Of a DNA stretch of 64,000 nucleotides, positions 28,656 to 36,941 are shown piece by piece. Within the stretch, counting starts at the first letter, position 1. Each line of letters begins with the position of its first letter. Below the pieces are notes generated by a model. The model had not been told where the DNA came from. It did no database searches and was given only the letters and a program-made list of their open reading frames with translations. The stretch comes from CAYJDG01 sp964368875 (lineage in GTDB: Bacteria; Pseudomonadota; Alphaproteobacteria; Micavibrionales; Micavibrionaceae). The DNA lies in the NCBI GenBank assembly GCA_964368875.1, contig CAYJDG010000003.1, positions 1 through 64,000 on the forward strand, in the 5' to 3' direction. The position numbers were made by a program, and so were the translations under genes.

Positions 28656-29405
28656 ATGCGCTTTTTCTTTATGATCCTCGCTCTTATTCTCCTCATTCCT
28701 GCCAGCGGTTTCGCGGCGGATGAGCCAGTCGTTCCGGAGGGCAATGAGCCCCTGATCGGGATCACCCGGGGCGCTCTGCCTGATCCCAAGGAAGTGGTTC
28801 CCGGTACCCCAACTGAGGCTGAACTTAAGGAAGCAAATACCGTTTTCAAAAGTTGCGACATGAACGACCGTGAACGCGCATACTTTGACTGTGAGTGCAT
28901 ATCACTGAACTTTCTGAAGCAGCGCATGCTCGATCAGCGTGACGTCAATGACAATCCGACTGCTGCGCCTTTTCTAATTGAAAATGCCCGTAAGGCCTGC
29001 CCCAATCCCACAGCGATTGCCGGGTTGACCTATTCCCGCTGCCTGCAGTGGGCCCCGCCCATGCGCAGCGATTACGAACCGTTCTGCAGCTGCTATGCCA
29101 ATGATTTTGCCAAACGCTTTGCTTTTAACCCGACAAGCAGTCTCAAGATCAATCAGATCATGATGGAAAACTCGATGAATCAGTGCAACGCCGGACAACC
29201 CGTGCTTGATCAGATTGTTCGGAATGAACAGATTGAGATGCTGAAAAAGCAAGGCACCTATGAACAGCTTTTCCCAAGCGCGAAAAACCTGAACAAGCCG
29301 ATTATTCCGGCAGATCCAAATGCCGCCAAGAAGATGACGCTGCAACAGAGGTTGTCAGGGCGTGTGTCTGACACAAATACTGCTCCGCGAAGAACTGCGC
29401 CGTAA
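28656..29405 (+). CDS. Exported eight-cysteine protein of unknown function
   Basis: A clear signal peptide (MRFFFMILALILLIPASGFA) directs this 249-residue protein to the periplasm. The mature part contains eight cysteines, including DCEC and CSC, an even number that suggests disulfides or metal binding in an oxidising compartment. I know no family name for it. The C-terminal 34 codons overlap, on the opposite strand, the end of the acyl-CoA dehydrogenase gene by 104 bp; the Lys/Pro/Arg-rich tail there may be dispensable. The ribosome site is weak (AAGG 14 nt upstream). Confidence 0.7.
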   Translation: MRFFFMILALILLIPASGFAADEPVVPEGNEPLIGITRGALPDPKEVVPGTPTEAELKEANTVFKSCDMNDRERAYFDCECISLNFLKQRMLDQRDVNDNPTAAPFLIENARKACPNPTAIAGLTYSRCLQWAPPMRSDYEPFCSCYANDFAKRFAFNPTSSLKINQIMMENSMNQCNAGQPVLDQIVRNEQIEMLKKQGTYEQLFPSAKNLNKPIIPADPNAAKKMTLQQRLSGRVSDTNTAPRRTAP

Positions 29406-30996
29406 CGCGTTTGCGGTTGGCAAACTCTACAGATCCTGACTGATCGGCAACCAGCGCCGCCCGTGCCAGCATCGCACCCCCAGCAACCAGTCCCATCAGC
29501 TTGAGAAACGGCACGGCGACAGCGGCCAGAGCGTCAGGGTCTTTAGCCAGACTGCCCAAATGATGCGCGGCCTGGCCGAGATCACGGACCGAACTTTGCA
29601 ATTGCTCAAGATTATTCTGTGCTGCAAATACCTGAATTTCCCCAAGCCAAACTTTGAAGGCATCGCCATTATCGCGCAGGATTTTTCTGAAGATCAGGTC
29701 GTTCGCCTGTATACCGTTGGTGCCTTCGTAAATGGGCAGAATGCGCGCATCGCGGAAATATTGGGCAACGCCAGTCTCTTCAATAAAGCCCATGCCGCCA
29801 TGTACCTGTACGCCGAGTGAGGTTACTTCCTGCGCGAGATCGGTGCACCAGGCTTTGACCACAGGGGTGAGCAAATCCACACGCGCCTGCGCGGCGGCAT
29901 CCCCAGCCCGTGCGCGGTCAAGATAAGAAGCAGCTTCATACGCAAGCGCCCGGCCCGCTTCGGTCAGGGCGCACATAGATAACAGCATGCGTTTGACATC
30001 GGGATGTTCGATGATCGCGACCGTATCACCACCGCTGAGCGGCTTGCCTTGCATGCGGTCGCGGGCATATTTGATCGCCGCCTGCGTTGCCCGGTCGGCA
30101 ATCGCCACACCCTGCAACCCAACTGAGAGACGCGCATTGTTCATCATCGTGAACATGCATTTAAGGCCTTCGTTTTCGCGGCCAAGCAAATAACCAACGG
30201 CGCCGCCTTTATCGCCAAACGACATCGTGCAGGTCGGTGAGCCGTGAATGCCGAGTTTGTGCTCGATCGAGACGCAGGTGAGGTCATTGCGTGTGCCGTC
30301 TTCAAGAAATTTCGGCACGATGAAAAGGGAAATGCCCCGCGTGCCTTCAGGCGCATCAGGCAGTCGTGCCAGCACGAGATGAATAATGTTTTCAGTGAAA
30401 TCATGCTCACCGAACGTAATGAAAATTTTCTGCCCCGTAATTTTATAGGTGCCGTCGCCCGCGCGTTCGGCTCTGGAGCGCAGCAACGCAAGGTCCGACC
30501 CGGCATGCGGCTCGGTCAGGTTCATCGTGCCGGTCCACTGGCCTGAGACCAGTTTTGGCAGATAGAGATTTTTCTGATCCGGCGTGCCATGCGTATGGAT
30601 GGCATCAACCGCCCCTTGCGTAAGCAGCGGACACAGACCGAAGGACATATTGGCCGATTGCCACATCTCCTGTACCGGGAACGACAGCAACCACGGCAGC
30701 CCCTGTCCGCCGAAGAGCGGATCGAAGGGCACGGCGTTCCAGCCACCCTGACAATATTGCGCATAAGCTTCTTTAAACCCGGGCGCAGTTGTGACATCGC
30801 CGTTATTCCACGTCGCGCCCTTTTGATCGCCCTCCCAGTTGAGCGGGCCGAGCACGCCTTCTGCCAGTTTCGCAGCCTCGACAAGAATCGCTTCGGTCAT
30901 CCCGGCATCGAGGTCATCCCGGCCCAGCTGAGAGAGAGGGATCACAGAATTGAGCAGGAAATTCATATCGGCCAATGGGGCGCGGTAGTCAGGCAT
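29302..30996 (-). CDS. Acyl-CoA dehydrogenase (DmdC/FadE-like large form)
   Basis: The 564-residue flavoprotein introduces a double bond into an acyl-CoA. The N-terminal YRAPLADMNFLLNSV, the FAD-binding MNLTEPHAGSDL and ITGQKIFITFGEHDF segments, and VQVHGGMGFIEETGVAQYFRDARILPIYEGTNGIQANDL in two conserved blocks identify the larger ~590-residue subfamily that includes 3-methylmercaptopropionyl-CoA dehydrogenase. The substrate is not determined. The start at 30996 has GGAG 8 nt upstream. Its last 104 bp overlap the convergent exported-protein gene, and the conserved C-terminus seems to end before the final ~15 residues. Confidence 0.9.
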   Translation of the reverse strand: MPDYRAPLADMNFLLNSVIPLSQLGRDDLDAGMTEAILVEAAKLAEGVLGPLNWEGDQKGATWNNGDVTTAPGFKEAYAQYCQGGWNAVPFDPLFGGQGLPWLLSFPVQEMWQSANMSFGLCPLLTQGAVDAIHTHGTPDQKNLYLPKLVSGQWTGTMNLTEPHAGSDLALLRSRAERAGDGTYKITGQKIFITFGEHDFTENIIHLVLARLPDAPEGTRGISLFIVPKFLEDGTRNDLTCVSIEHKLGIHGSPTCTMSFGDKGGAVGYLLGRENEGLKCMFTMMNNARLSVGLQGVAIADRATQAAIKYARDRMQGKPLSGGDTVAIIEHPDVKRMLLSMCALTEAGRALAYEAASYLDRARAGDAAAQARVDLLTPVVKAWCTDLAQEVTSLGVQVHGGMGFIEETGVAQYFRDARILPIYEGTNGIQANDLIFRKILRDNGDAFKVWLGEIQVFAAQNNLEQLQSSVRDLGQAAHHLGSLAKDPDALAAVAVPFLKLMGLVAGGAMLARAALVADQSGSVEFANRKRVTAQFFAEQYLCQTHALTTSVAASSSWRHLDLPE

Positions 30997-31148
30997 GGGG
31001 AGGTCTCCGAACAACAGATTGAACCTTAGAATCATACCACAGGACCCTTAAAGCTCCGTCTGCCGATCTTCGGGATTATGGACACCCAAACTGGCACAGG
31101 AGTTGCGACTCCTCCCTGTGTAAACCATAAGGAAACCAGGTAGTTTTG

Positions 31149-32072
31149 ATGTATAGCGGGACAACATCCTATCAAAACAATAGCTTAGCTGCTTTGCAGA
31201 CCCGTGCCGGGGCAAAAATTTCCGGCGCGATCCAGAACGCAAGCGCCCAGACCGGGGTCGATTTTTCCTATCTGCTGAAACAAGCCGATGTCGAAAGCAG
31301 CTTTAACGCAACTGCGAAGGCCAAGGGTAGCTCGGCCACCGGGCTATTCCAGTTCATCGAAAGCACCTGGCTGTCGATGGTCAAAAAATATGGCGACAAG
31401 TACGGTCTCGGCGATATGGCCGACAAGATCAGTGAGAGCGGCAGAGTTGCCAGCAAGGCCGTAAAGAACCAGATTCTTGCTTTGCGCAAAGATCCTGAAA
31501 TCGCTTCACTCCTCGCCGGAGAATATGCCAGCGAAAATAAATCATACCTGCAGGGCCGCGTCGGCGGTGATGTAGGGTCAACCGAACTGTATATGGCGCA
31601 CTTCATGGGTGCCGATGGGGCTGGCGATTTTCTTGAGGCGATGAACGCCAATCCGAACGCCAAGGGCGCGGCTATGTTTAAGTCTGCGGCTTGCGCCAAC
31701 CCGAATATCTTTTATGACCGAGCAGGCAACGCACGGTCGCTCACACAAATCTATGCGCTCTTCGACAAGAAGTTCGATATCGATGGCAGTACTGATACGA
31801 CTCAGTATGCGTCTGCCGCAGCGACGAGCTCTGGCGCAATCAAATCAGATTACTACGATGAGGCCAAAGGCCGCTGGATCACCTACAAACCCAGAACCGC
31901 TAATGCCGGTCAGCAGATAGCCGCTGTCGCGACCACCGCCGCCAAAGCCCTCGCAGGCAATATGGGCGGCATTCCCGGTTACCGCTCGCTGATGAGTAAC
32001 CCGGTCGATATCATGTCCCTGCTCCAGTACGGGCAGAGCGATAGCGATAAAAAGACCAATATATGGGGCTAG
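31149..32072 (+). CDS. Lytic transglycosylase (SLT) domain protein without signal peptide
   Basis: Residues ~25-120 form a goose-type lysozyme/SLT fold, with the catalytic glutamate Glu49 in QADVESSFNATAKAKGSSATGLFQF and the STWLSMV helix after it. The remaining ~190 residues contain a helical region and an Ala/Thr-rich linker and end in SLLQYGQSDSDKKTNIWG. No signal peptide is visible, so export would need another route, such as a flagellar or other specialised system, or lysis. The 307-residue length and internal MAHFMGADGAGDFLEAM segment resemble proteins annotated as flagellar or phage-like muramidases. No flagellar genes lie nearby. Confidence 0.82.
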   Translation: MYSGTTSYQNNSLAALQTRAGAKISGAIQNASAQTGVDFSYLLKQADVESSFNATAKAKGSSATGLFQFIESTWLSMVKKYGDKYGLGDMADKISESGRVASKAVKNQILALRKDPEIASLLAGEYASENKSYLQGRVGGDVGSTELYMAHFMGADGAGDFLEAMNANPNAKGAAMFKSAACANPNIFYDRAGNARSLTQIYALFDKKFDIDGSTDTTQYASAAATSSGAIKSDYYDEAKGRWITYKPRTANAGQQIAAVATTAAKALAGNMGGIPGYRSLMSNPVDIMSLLQYGQSDSDKKTNIWG

Positions 32073-32140
32073 CCGAACTTTAAGCTTGCAAGAATAAGGT
32101 TATGACAATAAATTCCTGAAAAACAGGGATTAAATAAGTT

Positions 32141-32791
32141 ATGACTGAGTCGATCAAACCGAGCGCAGCGTCGCCTCTGAATCTCCGCCGTAAACAAGAA
32201 ATCGCCGCGCAGTATCTGAATAGTCCACGCGTGCCGAAATCTGACCGCGATGACTACCAAACCGAACTGTCCAACAGCACAGGCAATGTCTGGCTATCGC
32301 GCGGGATCTGCGCCCTGACCGTCACCGGTGGTTTAATCGCATCGTTTATCACGGCGAGTGACGCCAATAGGGCCGAGGCAATTTTGCTTAATACACCCGC
32401 GGAAATTACCGATCTCGGACAGCGTTACTGGGCCAACCCTGGAACCGGCCTCTCGCTCGAACAGGCTGCGCTCTATAATTCCGTGCGCGATGTTCTGAAC
32501 GAGATACTGCCAAACGAGCGCAAGGCGATTATTTTCAGCGTACCGCCAAAGGGCAATGACGTCGGCATCATGAATGCAACGCGCGACACCATCACCATCA
32601 GCCCGGCAGCTCTGGCGGTCGCCTTTCGTAAAAACATTGAGCAGGAGCAGGCTCTGCTGGAGAGAACCAGCGACACGACCCGCAACCTTAGTGTGATGTT
32701 CAGCGGCTTGGCTTTGCTATGGGTTCTGAATGCAGGGATGGCGCGGCACCGCACCCTCCAGACCGCACTCGATCATTACGGCATCAAATAG
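32141..32791 (+). CDS. Hypothetical protein with two membrane segments
   Basis: I do not recognise this 216-residue protein. The first ~50 residues are hydrophilic, a membrane helix follows (GICALTVTGGLIASFITA), then a ~110-residue soluble part, and a second helix near the C-terminus (LSVMFSGLALLWVLNAGMA). Both ends would face the cytoplasm and the middle part the periplasm. The end overlaps the convergent tsaC gene by 8 bp. It may form a unit with the muramidase gene 68 bp upstream, but no motif supports a function. Confidence 0.65.
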   Translation: MTESIKPSAASPLNLRRKQEIAAQYLNSPRVPKSDRDDYQTELSNSTGNVWLSRGICALTVTGGLIASFITASDANRAEAILLNTPAEITDLGQRYWANPGTGLSLEQAALYNSVRDVLNEILPNERKAIIFSVPPKGNDVGIMNATRDTITISPAALAVAFRKNIEQEQALLERTSDTTRNLSVMFSGLALLWVLNAGMARHRTLQTALDHYGIK

Positions 32792-33776
32792 AACTTTCCG
32801 CCGCGCGCTTGAGGCGATCATTGATCGCAATGCCAATTTCGCGGTCGGGAATGTCCATAACGGCAATCCGTGTATGCCCCGCGCGATCAAGCGCGCGTAA
32901 ACCCGCAAACAGATTGGCCGCCGCTTCCAGTAGATCGCCCTGTTCGCTCAAATTATAAAATGCATCTTGCGGCAGGTCCTTGGCAAACCCACCGCCACGG
33001 ATACCCATAAATTTCGTAGAGCCGAACGCAAGCAAGGCCTCGCCCGGCTCGACATCAACAGCCTTGAGCCTGACCGGAATGCCCGGCGCATAATGGCGGA
33101 GCAACTGTCCCGGCGATTTGGGTGTCTCGGTGGCCTTAAGATCATAGGTCACCGCGCATCCCAACACATCCGCAATGTCTTCAGCGGTCACCGCACCGGG
33201 GCGGACAATCACCACGTCGGGGCCGCTGAGATCAACCACCGTCGATTCGAGTCCAAACTTGGTCGCGCCAGCGGCCAGAATGACGGGTATAGCATCGCCA
33301 AGACTGCTCAGCACATGATGCGGAGCGGTCGGGCTTAAGCTGCCTGATTTATTGGCGCTCGGGGCCGCTATGGGCAGACCTGCGGCTTTTATCAACTCAA
33401 GGGCAATCGGGTGCGCGGGGACACGCAGGGCAATCGTGCTCAGACCCGCCGTGACGAGCTCACTGATGCCGCTCCCCGGCACCTGCGGCAAAATCATCGT
33501 CAGCGGACCCGGCCAGAATTTATCCGCCAGCGCCAGCGCCCGTTCATCGAACTGTCCGTACGGGAGGAGCATCTCGAGCGAGGCCCCGTGCGAGATCAGG
33601 GGATTGAAACTCGGGCGACCTTTGGCTGCAAAAATTCCGGCAACCGCGCGGCCATCGAGCGCGTTGGCCCCTAGGCCATACACTGTCTCCGTCGGGAACG
33701 CGACCAGCTGCCCGTCCTGCAAAAGGCGGGCGGCGGCGGCAATGGCCGCGGGTGTGGCGGGTTGAACTTGTGTCAT
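32784..33776 (-). CDS. L-threonylcarbamoyladenylate synthase (Sua5/TsaC)
   Basis: The enzyme makes threonylcarbamoyl-AMP from threonine, bicarbonate and ATP for the t6A modification at position 37 of ANN-decoding tRNAs. The 330-residue length shows the long Sua5 form: a YrdC domain (FPTETVYGLGANALDG, KGRPSFNPLISH, PSANKSGSLSPT) followed by a Sua5 C-terminal domain (SPGQLLRHYAPGIPVRL). KxR and SxN motifs of the substrate pocket are intact. It converges on the two-helix membrane-protein gene and is divergent from parA. Confidence 0.93.
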   Translation of the reverse strand: MTQVQPATPAAIAAAARLLQDGQLVAFPTETVYGLGANALDGRAVAGIFAAKGRPSFNPLISHGASLEMLLPYGQFDERALALADKFWPGPLTMILPQVPGSGISELVTAGLSTIALRVPAHPIALELIKAAGLPIAAPSANKSGSLSPTAPHHVLSSLGDAIPVILAAGATKFGLESTVVDLSGPDVVIVRPGAVTAEDIADVLGCAVTYDLKATETPKSPGQLLRHYAPGIPVRLKAVDVEPGEALLAFGSTKFMGIRGGGFAKDLPQDAFYNLSEQGDLLEAAANLFAGLRALDRAGHTRIAVMDIPDREIGIAINDRLKRAAESSI

Positions 33777-33886
33777 AAAGCGGTATCAATCATAAAAAGG
33801 TCTACGCCTGCAATGGTTTATTTTACAGTTGTTGAATTCGGCGCGCGTTTCAGGATACATATATATCTTCAACGAACAGGACTATT

Positions 33887-34546
33887 ATGACCGGAAAAGT
33901 TATCACCGTCGCCCAGCATAAGGGCGGAGCCGGGAAAACCACCCTTGCCGCCCAGCTTGCGGTTGCGCTTGACCAAAGCGGTGCCAAGGTTATCACCCTT
34001 GATGTCGACCCCCAGGGCTCGCTGACCCAATGGCACGCGACACGCAGCGAAACCATGGGCCGCAAAAATAAAATCGCTCACCTGCAATTGCAGGGCTGGA
34101 AGGTGATGCGTGAACTGAACCGCCTGACCCATGATTTCGATTACGTCATCATCGATACGCCGCCGCACGCAGAAAGCGAAACCAGCATCGCCATTCGTCA
34201 GGCCGATCTCGTCCTGTTACCGATCCAACCTTCCCCGCTTGATATCTGGGCCAGCGGTCCGACTCTCAAACTGGTGATGGAAGAAAAACGCCCGATGATG
34301 ATCGTGCTGAACCGCGTGCCGCCACGTGCGAAAATGAACGACCTCATCATAGAAAAACTCAACAATATGAACATCAATGTCTCACGCCAGACGCTCGGCA
34401 ACCGGGTGGCCTTCTCGGCATCAATCATGGATGGTCAGGGTGTGGTTGAGAGTGATCCGCGTGGTCAGGCTGCGACCGAGATCAAAAATCTCCTTGCCGA
34501 AATCAACAATCACAAAAATTTCAGATCAACTGCGAAGGCAGCCTAA
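33887..34546 (+). CDS. ParA/MinD-family ATPase (orphan)
   Basis: This 219-residue ATPase has the deviant Walker A KGGAGKTT at residues ~12-19, Walker A' (ITLDVDPQGSLTQW) and Walker B (YVIIDTPPHAE). Such proteins position DNA, chemoreceptor arrays or other cargo by forming ATP-dependent dimers. No parB or parS-like repeat lies nearby, so it is an orphan ParA, not an obvious chromosome or plasmid partition gene. The ribosome site AGGA lies 7 nt before the ATG. The last four bases (CTAA) are shared with the convergent anmK stop. Confidence 0.88.
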   Translation: MTGKVITVAQHKGGAGKTTLAAQLAVALDQSGAKVITLDVDPQGSLTQWHATRSETMGRKNKIAHLQLQGWKVMRELNRLTHDFDYVIIDTPPHAESETSIAIRQADLVLLPIQPSPLDIWASGPTLKLVMEEKRPMMIVLNRVPPRAKMNDLIIEKLNNMNINVSRQTLGNRVAFSASIMDGQGVVESDPRGQAATEIKNLLAEINNHKNFRSTAKAA

Positions 34547-35643
34547 GGTTTTGCTTTATACAGCACGCCACCGCTGAGTGGCTGTGCCACACCCGTCGTG
34601 CTTGGCAGACTGAGAGGTAACTCCAGCAGGCTGCGCACGCCAAGATACGCAAAGCCTTCGGCCTCCAGCGTATCGCCGTTCCAGCCCAGATCCTCGACCG
34701 GCTTGACTGGTACGCCAAGGCCGCTCTGTAATCCCTGCATAATAATCGGATTGTGACGCCCGCCGCCCGTGACATACCAGGCCCCCGGTGGTGCTGGGAA
34801 AAACTCCCGTGCCTTGATATTGGCCTGCACGGTGAACGCGGTCAGCGTCGCCACGGCATCCTTGGTTGGCAATTTACCGGCGCTTTGAATTTTCCATGCA
34901 TTGCGGTCCAGAGACTTGGGCGGCTGACGCGTAAAGAAATCATTGTTCATCCAGAGATCGACCATCAATTGCTCGATCGTCCCTTGCCGTGCCATGCGGC
35001 CATCGCGGTCATAGGCTTCGCCCGTGCGGCTGAGGATCATGTCATCAATGAGGGCGTTGCCAGGTCCTGTATCAAAGGCCAGCAGATCATGGTCTCCCGG
35101 TCCGATCCAGGTCACATTTGAAACGCCGCCAACATTCAGAATGACAAGCGGCAATTCGGCTTTATCTGAGCGCACACGCGCGCGGTGATAAAGAGGAAGG
35201 AAAGGAGCGCCTTCACCGCCAGATTTCACATCATTGGTACGAAAGTCATTGATCACGTCAATGCCGGTTTCGGCAGCCAGCAAAGCACCATCACCCAACT
35301 GCCAGGTAAATTTCTTTTCCGGCGCATGTGCAATCGTCTGGCCATGGAAGCCGATCAGATTGATATCGCGGGCATCAATTTGTTCTTGGGTCAGAAACTC
35401 TTTGACGGCCTCGGCATGGGCCAGCGTCAACGCGTGCTCCGCCGCTTTAGTCGCAGCGGATGGCTCGGTCTGGCCAAACAACGCCCGAACCTGCTCACGC
35501 AACGCCTCGTCATAGGGCACATAATGGCCGCCCTTTGGGACAACATGATCCATCCCATCGGTTTCGATCAGGGCTAGGTCTACGCCGTCCAGCGAGGTGC
35601 CGGACATCAGGCCGATTGCAGTGTAAAGGCTTGGCTTTGTCAT
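34543..35643 (-). CDS. anmK: Anhydro-N-acetylmuramic acid kinase
   Basis: AnmK cleaves and phosphorylates 1,6-anhydroMurNAc, a peptidoglycan turnover product, giving MurNAc-6-phosphate for recycling. The 366-residue protein shows the family start GLMSGTSLDGVDLALIETDG, the ASKHA-type phosphate loop, GFHGQTIAH, NVGGVSNVTWIG and FDTGPGNALIDD with the catalytic aspartate, and VTGGGRHNPIIM. Length is normal for AnmK. It is divergent from tyrS, with only 41 bp between the start codons, the arrangement seen in many proteobacteria. Confidence 0.95.
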   Translation of the reverse strand: MTKPSLYTAIGLMSGTSLDGVDLALIETDGMDHVVPKGGHYVPYDEALREQVRALFGQTEPSAATKAAEHALTLAHAEAVKEFLTQEQIDARDINLIGFHGQTIAHAPEKKFTWQLGDGALLAAETGIDVINDFRTNDVKSGGEGAPFLPLYHRARVRSDKAELPLVILNVGGVSNVTWIGPGDHDLLAFDTGPGNALIDDMILSRTGEAYDRDGRMARQGTIEQLMVDLWMNNDFFTRQPPKSLDRNAWKIQSAGKLPTKDAVATLTAFTVQANIKAREFFPAPPGAWYVTGGGRHNPIIMQGLQSGLGVPVKPVEDLGWNGDTLEAEGFAYLGVRSLLELPLSLPSTTGVAQPLSGGVLYKAKP

Positions 35644-35684
35644 CTCTCTTTGATATCACAAAGGGAGAAAAAGAGATACGATCC

Positions 35685-36941
35685 ATGACTGAATTTAAAT
35701 CAGAATTTCTTAAAATTATGCAGGAGCGCGGCTTCCTGCATCAGTGTTCGAACTTCGACGCACTCGACGCCAAGCTGGCTGCTGGTCCGGTCAGCGCCTA
35801 TTGCGGCTTCGACCCGTCCGGAAAATCTCTCCATATCGGCCACCTTGTGCCGATCATGATGATGCACTGGTTCCAGAAAACCGGAAACAAGCCTTACACT
35901 CTGGTCGGCGGCGGCACTGGTATGATCGGTGATCCGTCCTTCAAGGACAAGTCGCGCCCAATGCTGACGGCGGAAGATATCAAGAATAACGCCGAGGCGA
36001 TCAAGCAGAACTACGCCAAGTTTATCGCGTATGGCAGCGGCGCAAACGATGCCGTGATGGTCAACAATGCCGACTGGTTGATGAAACTTAACTACATGGA
36101 GTTTCTGCGTGATTACGGCACGTTCTATACCGTCAACCGCATGCTGTCGTTCGATTCGGTAAAAATCCGCCTTGACCGCGAACAGCCGCTGACCTTCCTT
36201 GAATTCAATTACATGATCATGCAGGGGTACGACTTCCTGCACCTGTTCCGCACCTATGGCATCGAAGTCCAGCTCGGCGGATCGGACCAGTGGGGCAATA
36301 TGATCAGCGGCGTCGACCTTGCCCATAAAGCGATTGGCAAAGAGTTGTTCGTCCTGACTGTGCCACTTTTGACCACCGCGTCAGGCGCGAAAATGGGCAA
36401 AACCGAGGGCGGCGCGGTCTGGCTGAACGGCCAGATGACCAGCCCGTATGAGATGTGGCAATACTGGCGCAATACCGAGGACGCCGATGTCGGTAAATTC
36501 CTGAAACTGTTTACGGCGTTGCCGATGGACGAGATCGCCCGCCTTGAAAAACTTGGTGGAGCCGAAATCAATGATGCGAAAAAGATTCTCGCCTTTGAAG
36601 CAACCAAGCTTTGCCACTCCGAAGCCGAAGCGCTCGAAGCTGCGGAAACGGCCCGTAAAACATTTGAGCAAGGTGGCGCAGGCGATAACCTGCCGAGCAT
36701 TGAAATCCCTGAGGCAACCCTTAAAGCCGGAATTTCTGTGGTCGAGCTTCTGAAACAGACAGGTCTCGTCACATCGAACGGCGAAGCCAAACGCCTGATC
36801 GAAGGTGGCGGTGCCAAGCTGAATGACGAAGCTGTCAATGATGCAGGCCTGACCGTTACGTCCTCGGCCCTGACGGCAGACGGCTATATCAAGCTGTCAT
36901 CCGGTAAGAAGAAACACGCCCTCGTCAGAATCAAGGCGTAA
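35685..36941 (+). CDS. tyrS: Tyrosyl-tRNA synthetase
   Basis: The class I synthetase charges tRNA-Tyr. The 418-residue protein has the HIGH motif (SLHIGHLVPIM), the tyrosine pocket in VQLGGSDQWGNM, the KMSKS-equivalent KMGKT, and a C-terminal S4 RNA-binding domain (GEAKRLIEGGGAKLNDE). The start at 35685 fits the family N-terminus; the frame continues upstream through the anmK gene on the other strand without significance. The stop codon abuts the stop of the convergent AsmA-like gene with no base between. Confidence 0.96.
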   Translation: MTEFKSEFLKIMQERGFLHQCSNFDALDAKLAAGPVSAYCGFDPSGKSLHIGHLVPIMMMHWFQKTGNKPYTLVGGGTGMIGDPSFKDKSRPMLTAEDIKNNAEAIKQNYAKFIAYGSGANDAVMVNNADWLMKLNYMEFLRDYGTFYTVNRMLSFDSVKIRLDREQPLTFLEFNYMIMQGYDFLHLFRTYGIEVQLGGSDQWGNMISGVDLAHKAIGKELFVLTVPLLTTASGAKMGKTEGGAVWLNGQMTSPYEMWQYWRNTEDADVGKFLKLFTALPMDEIARLEKLGGAEINDAKKILAFEATKLCHSEAEALEAAETARKTFEQGGAGDNLPSIEIPEATLKAGISVVELLKQTGLVTSNGEAKRLIEGGGAKLNDEAVNDAGLTVTSSALTADGYIKLSSGKKKHALVRIKA

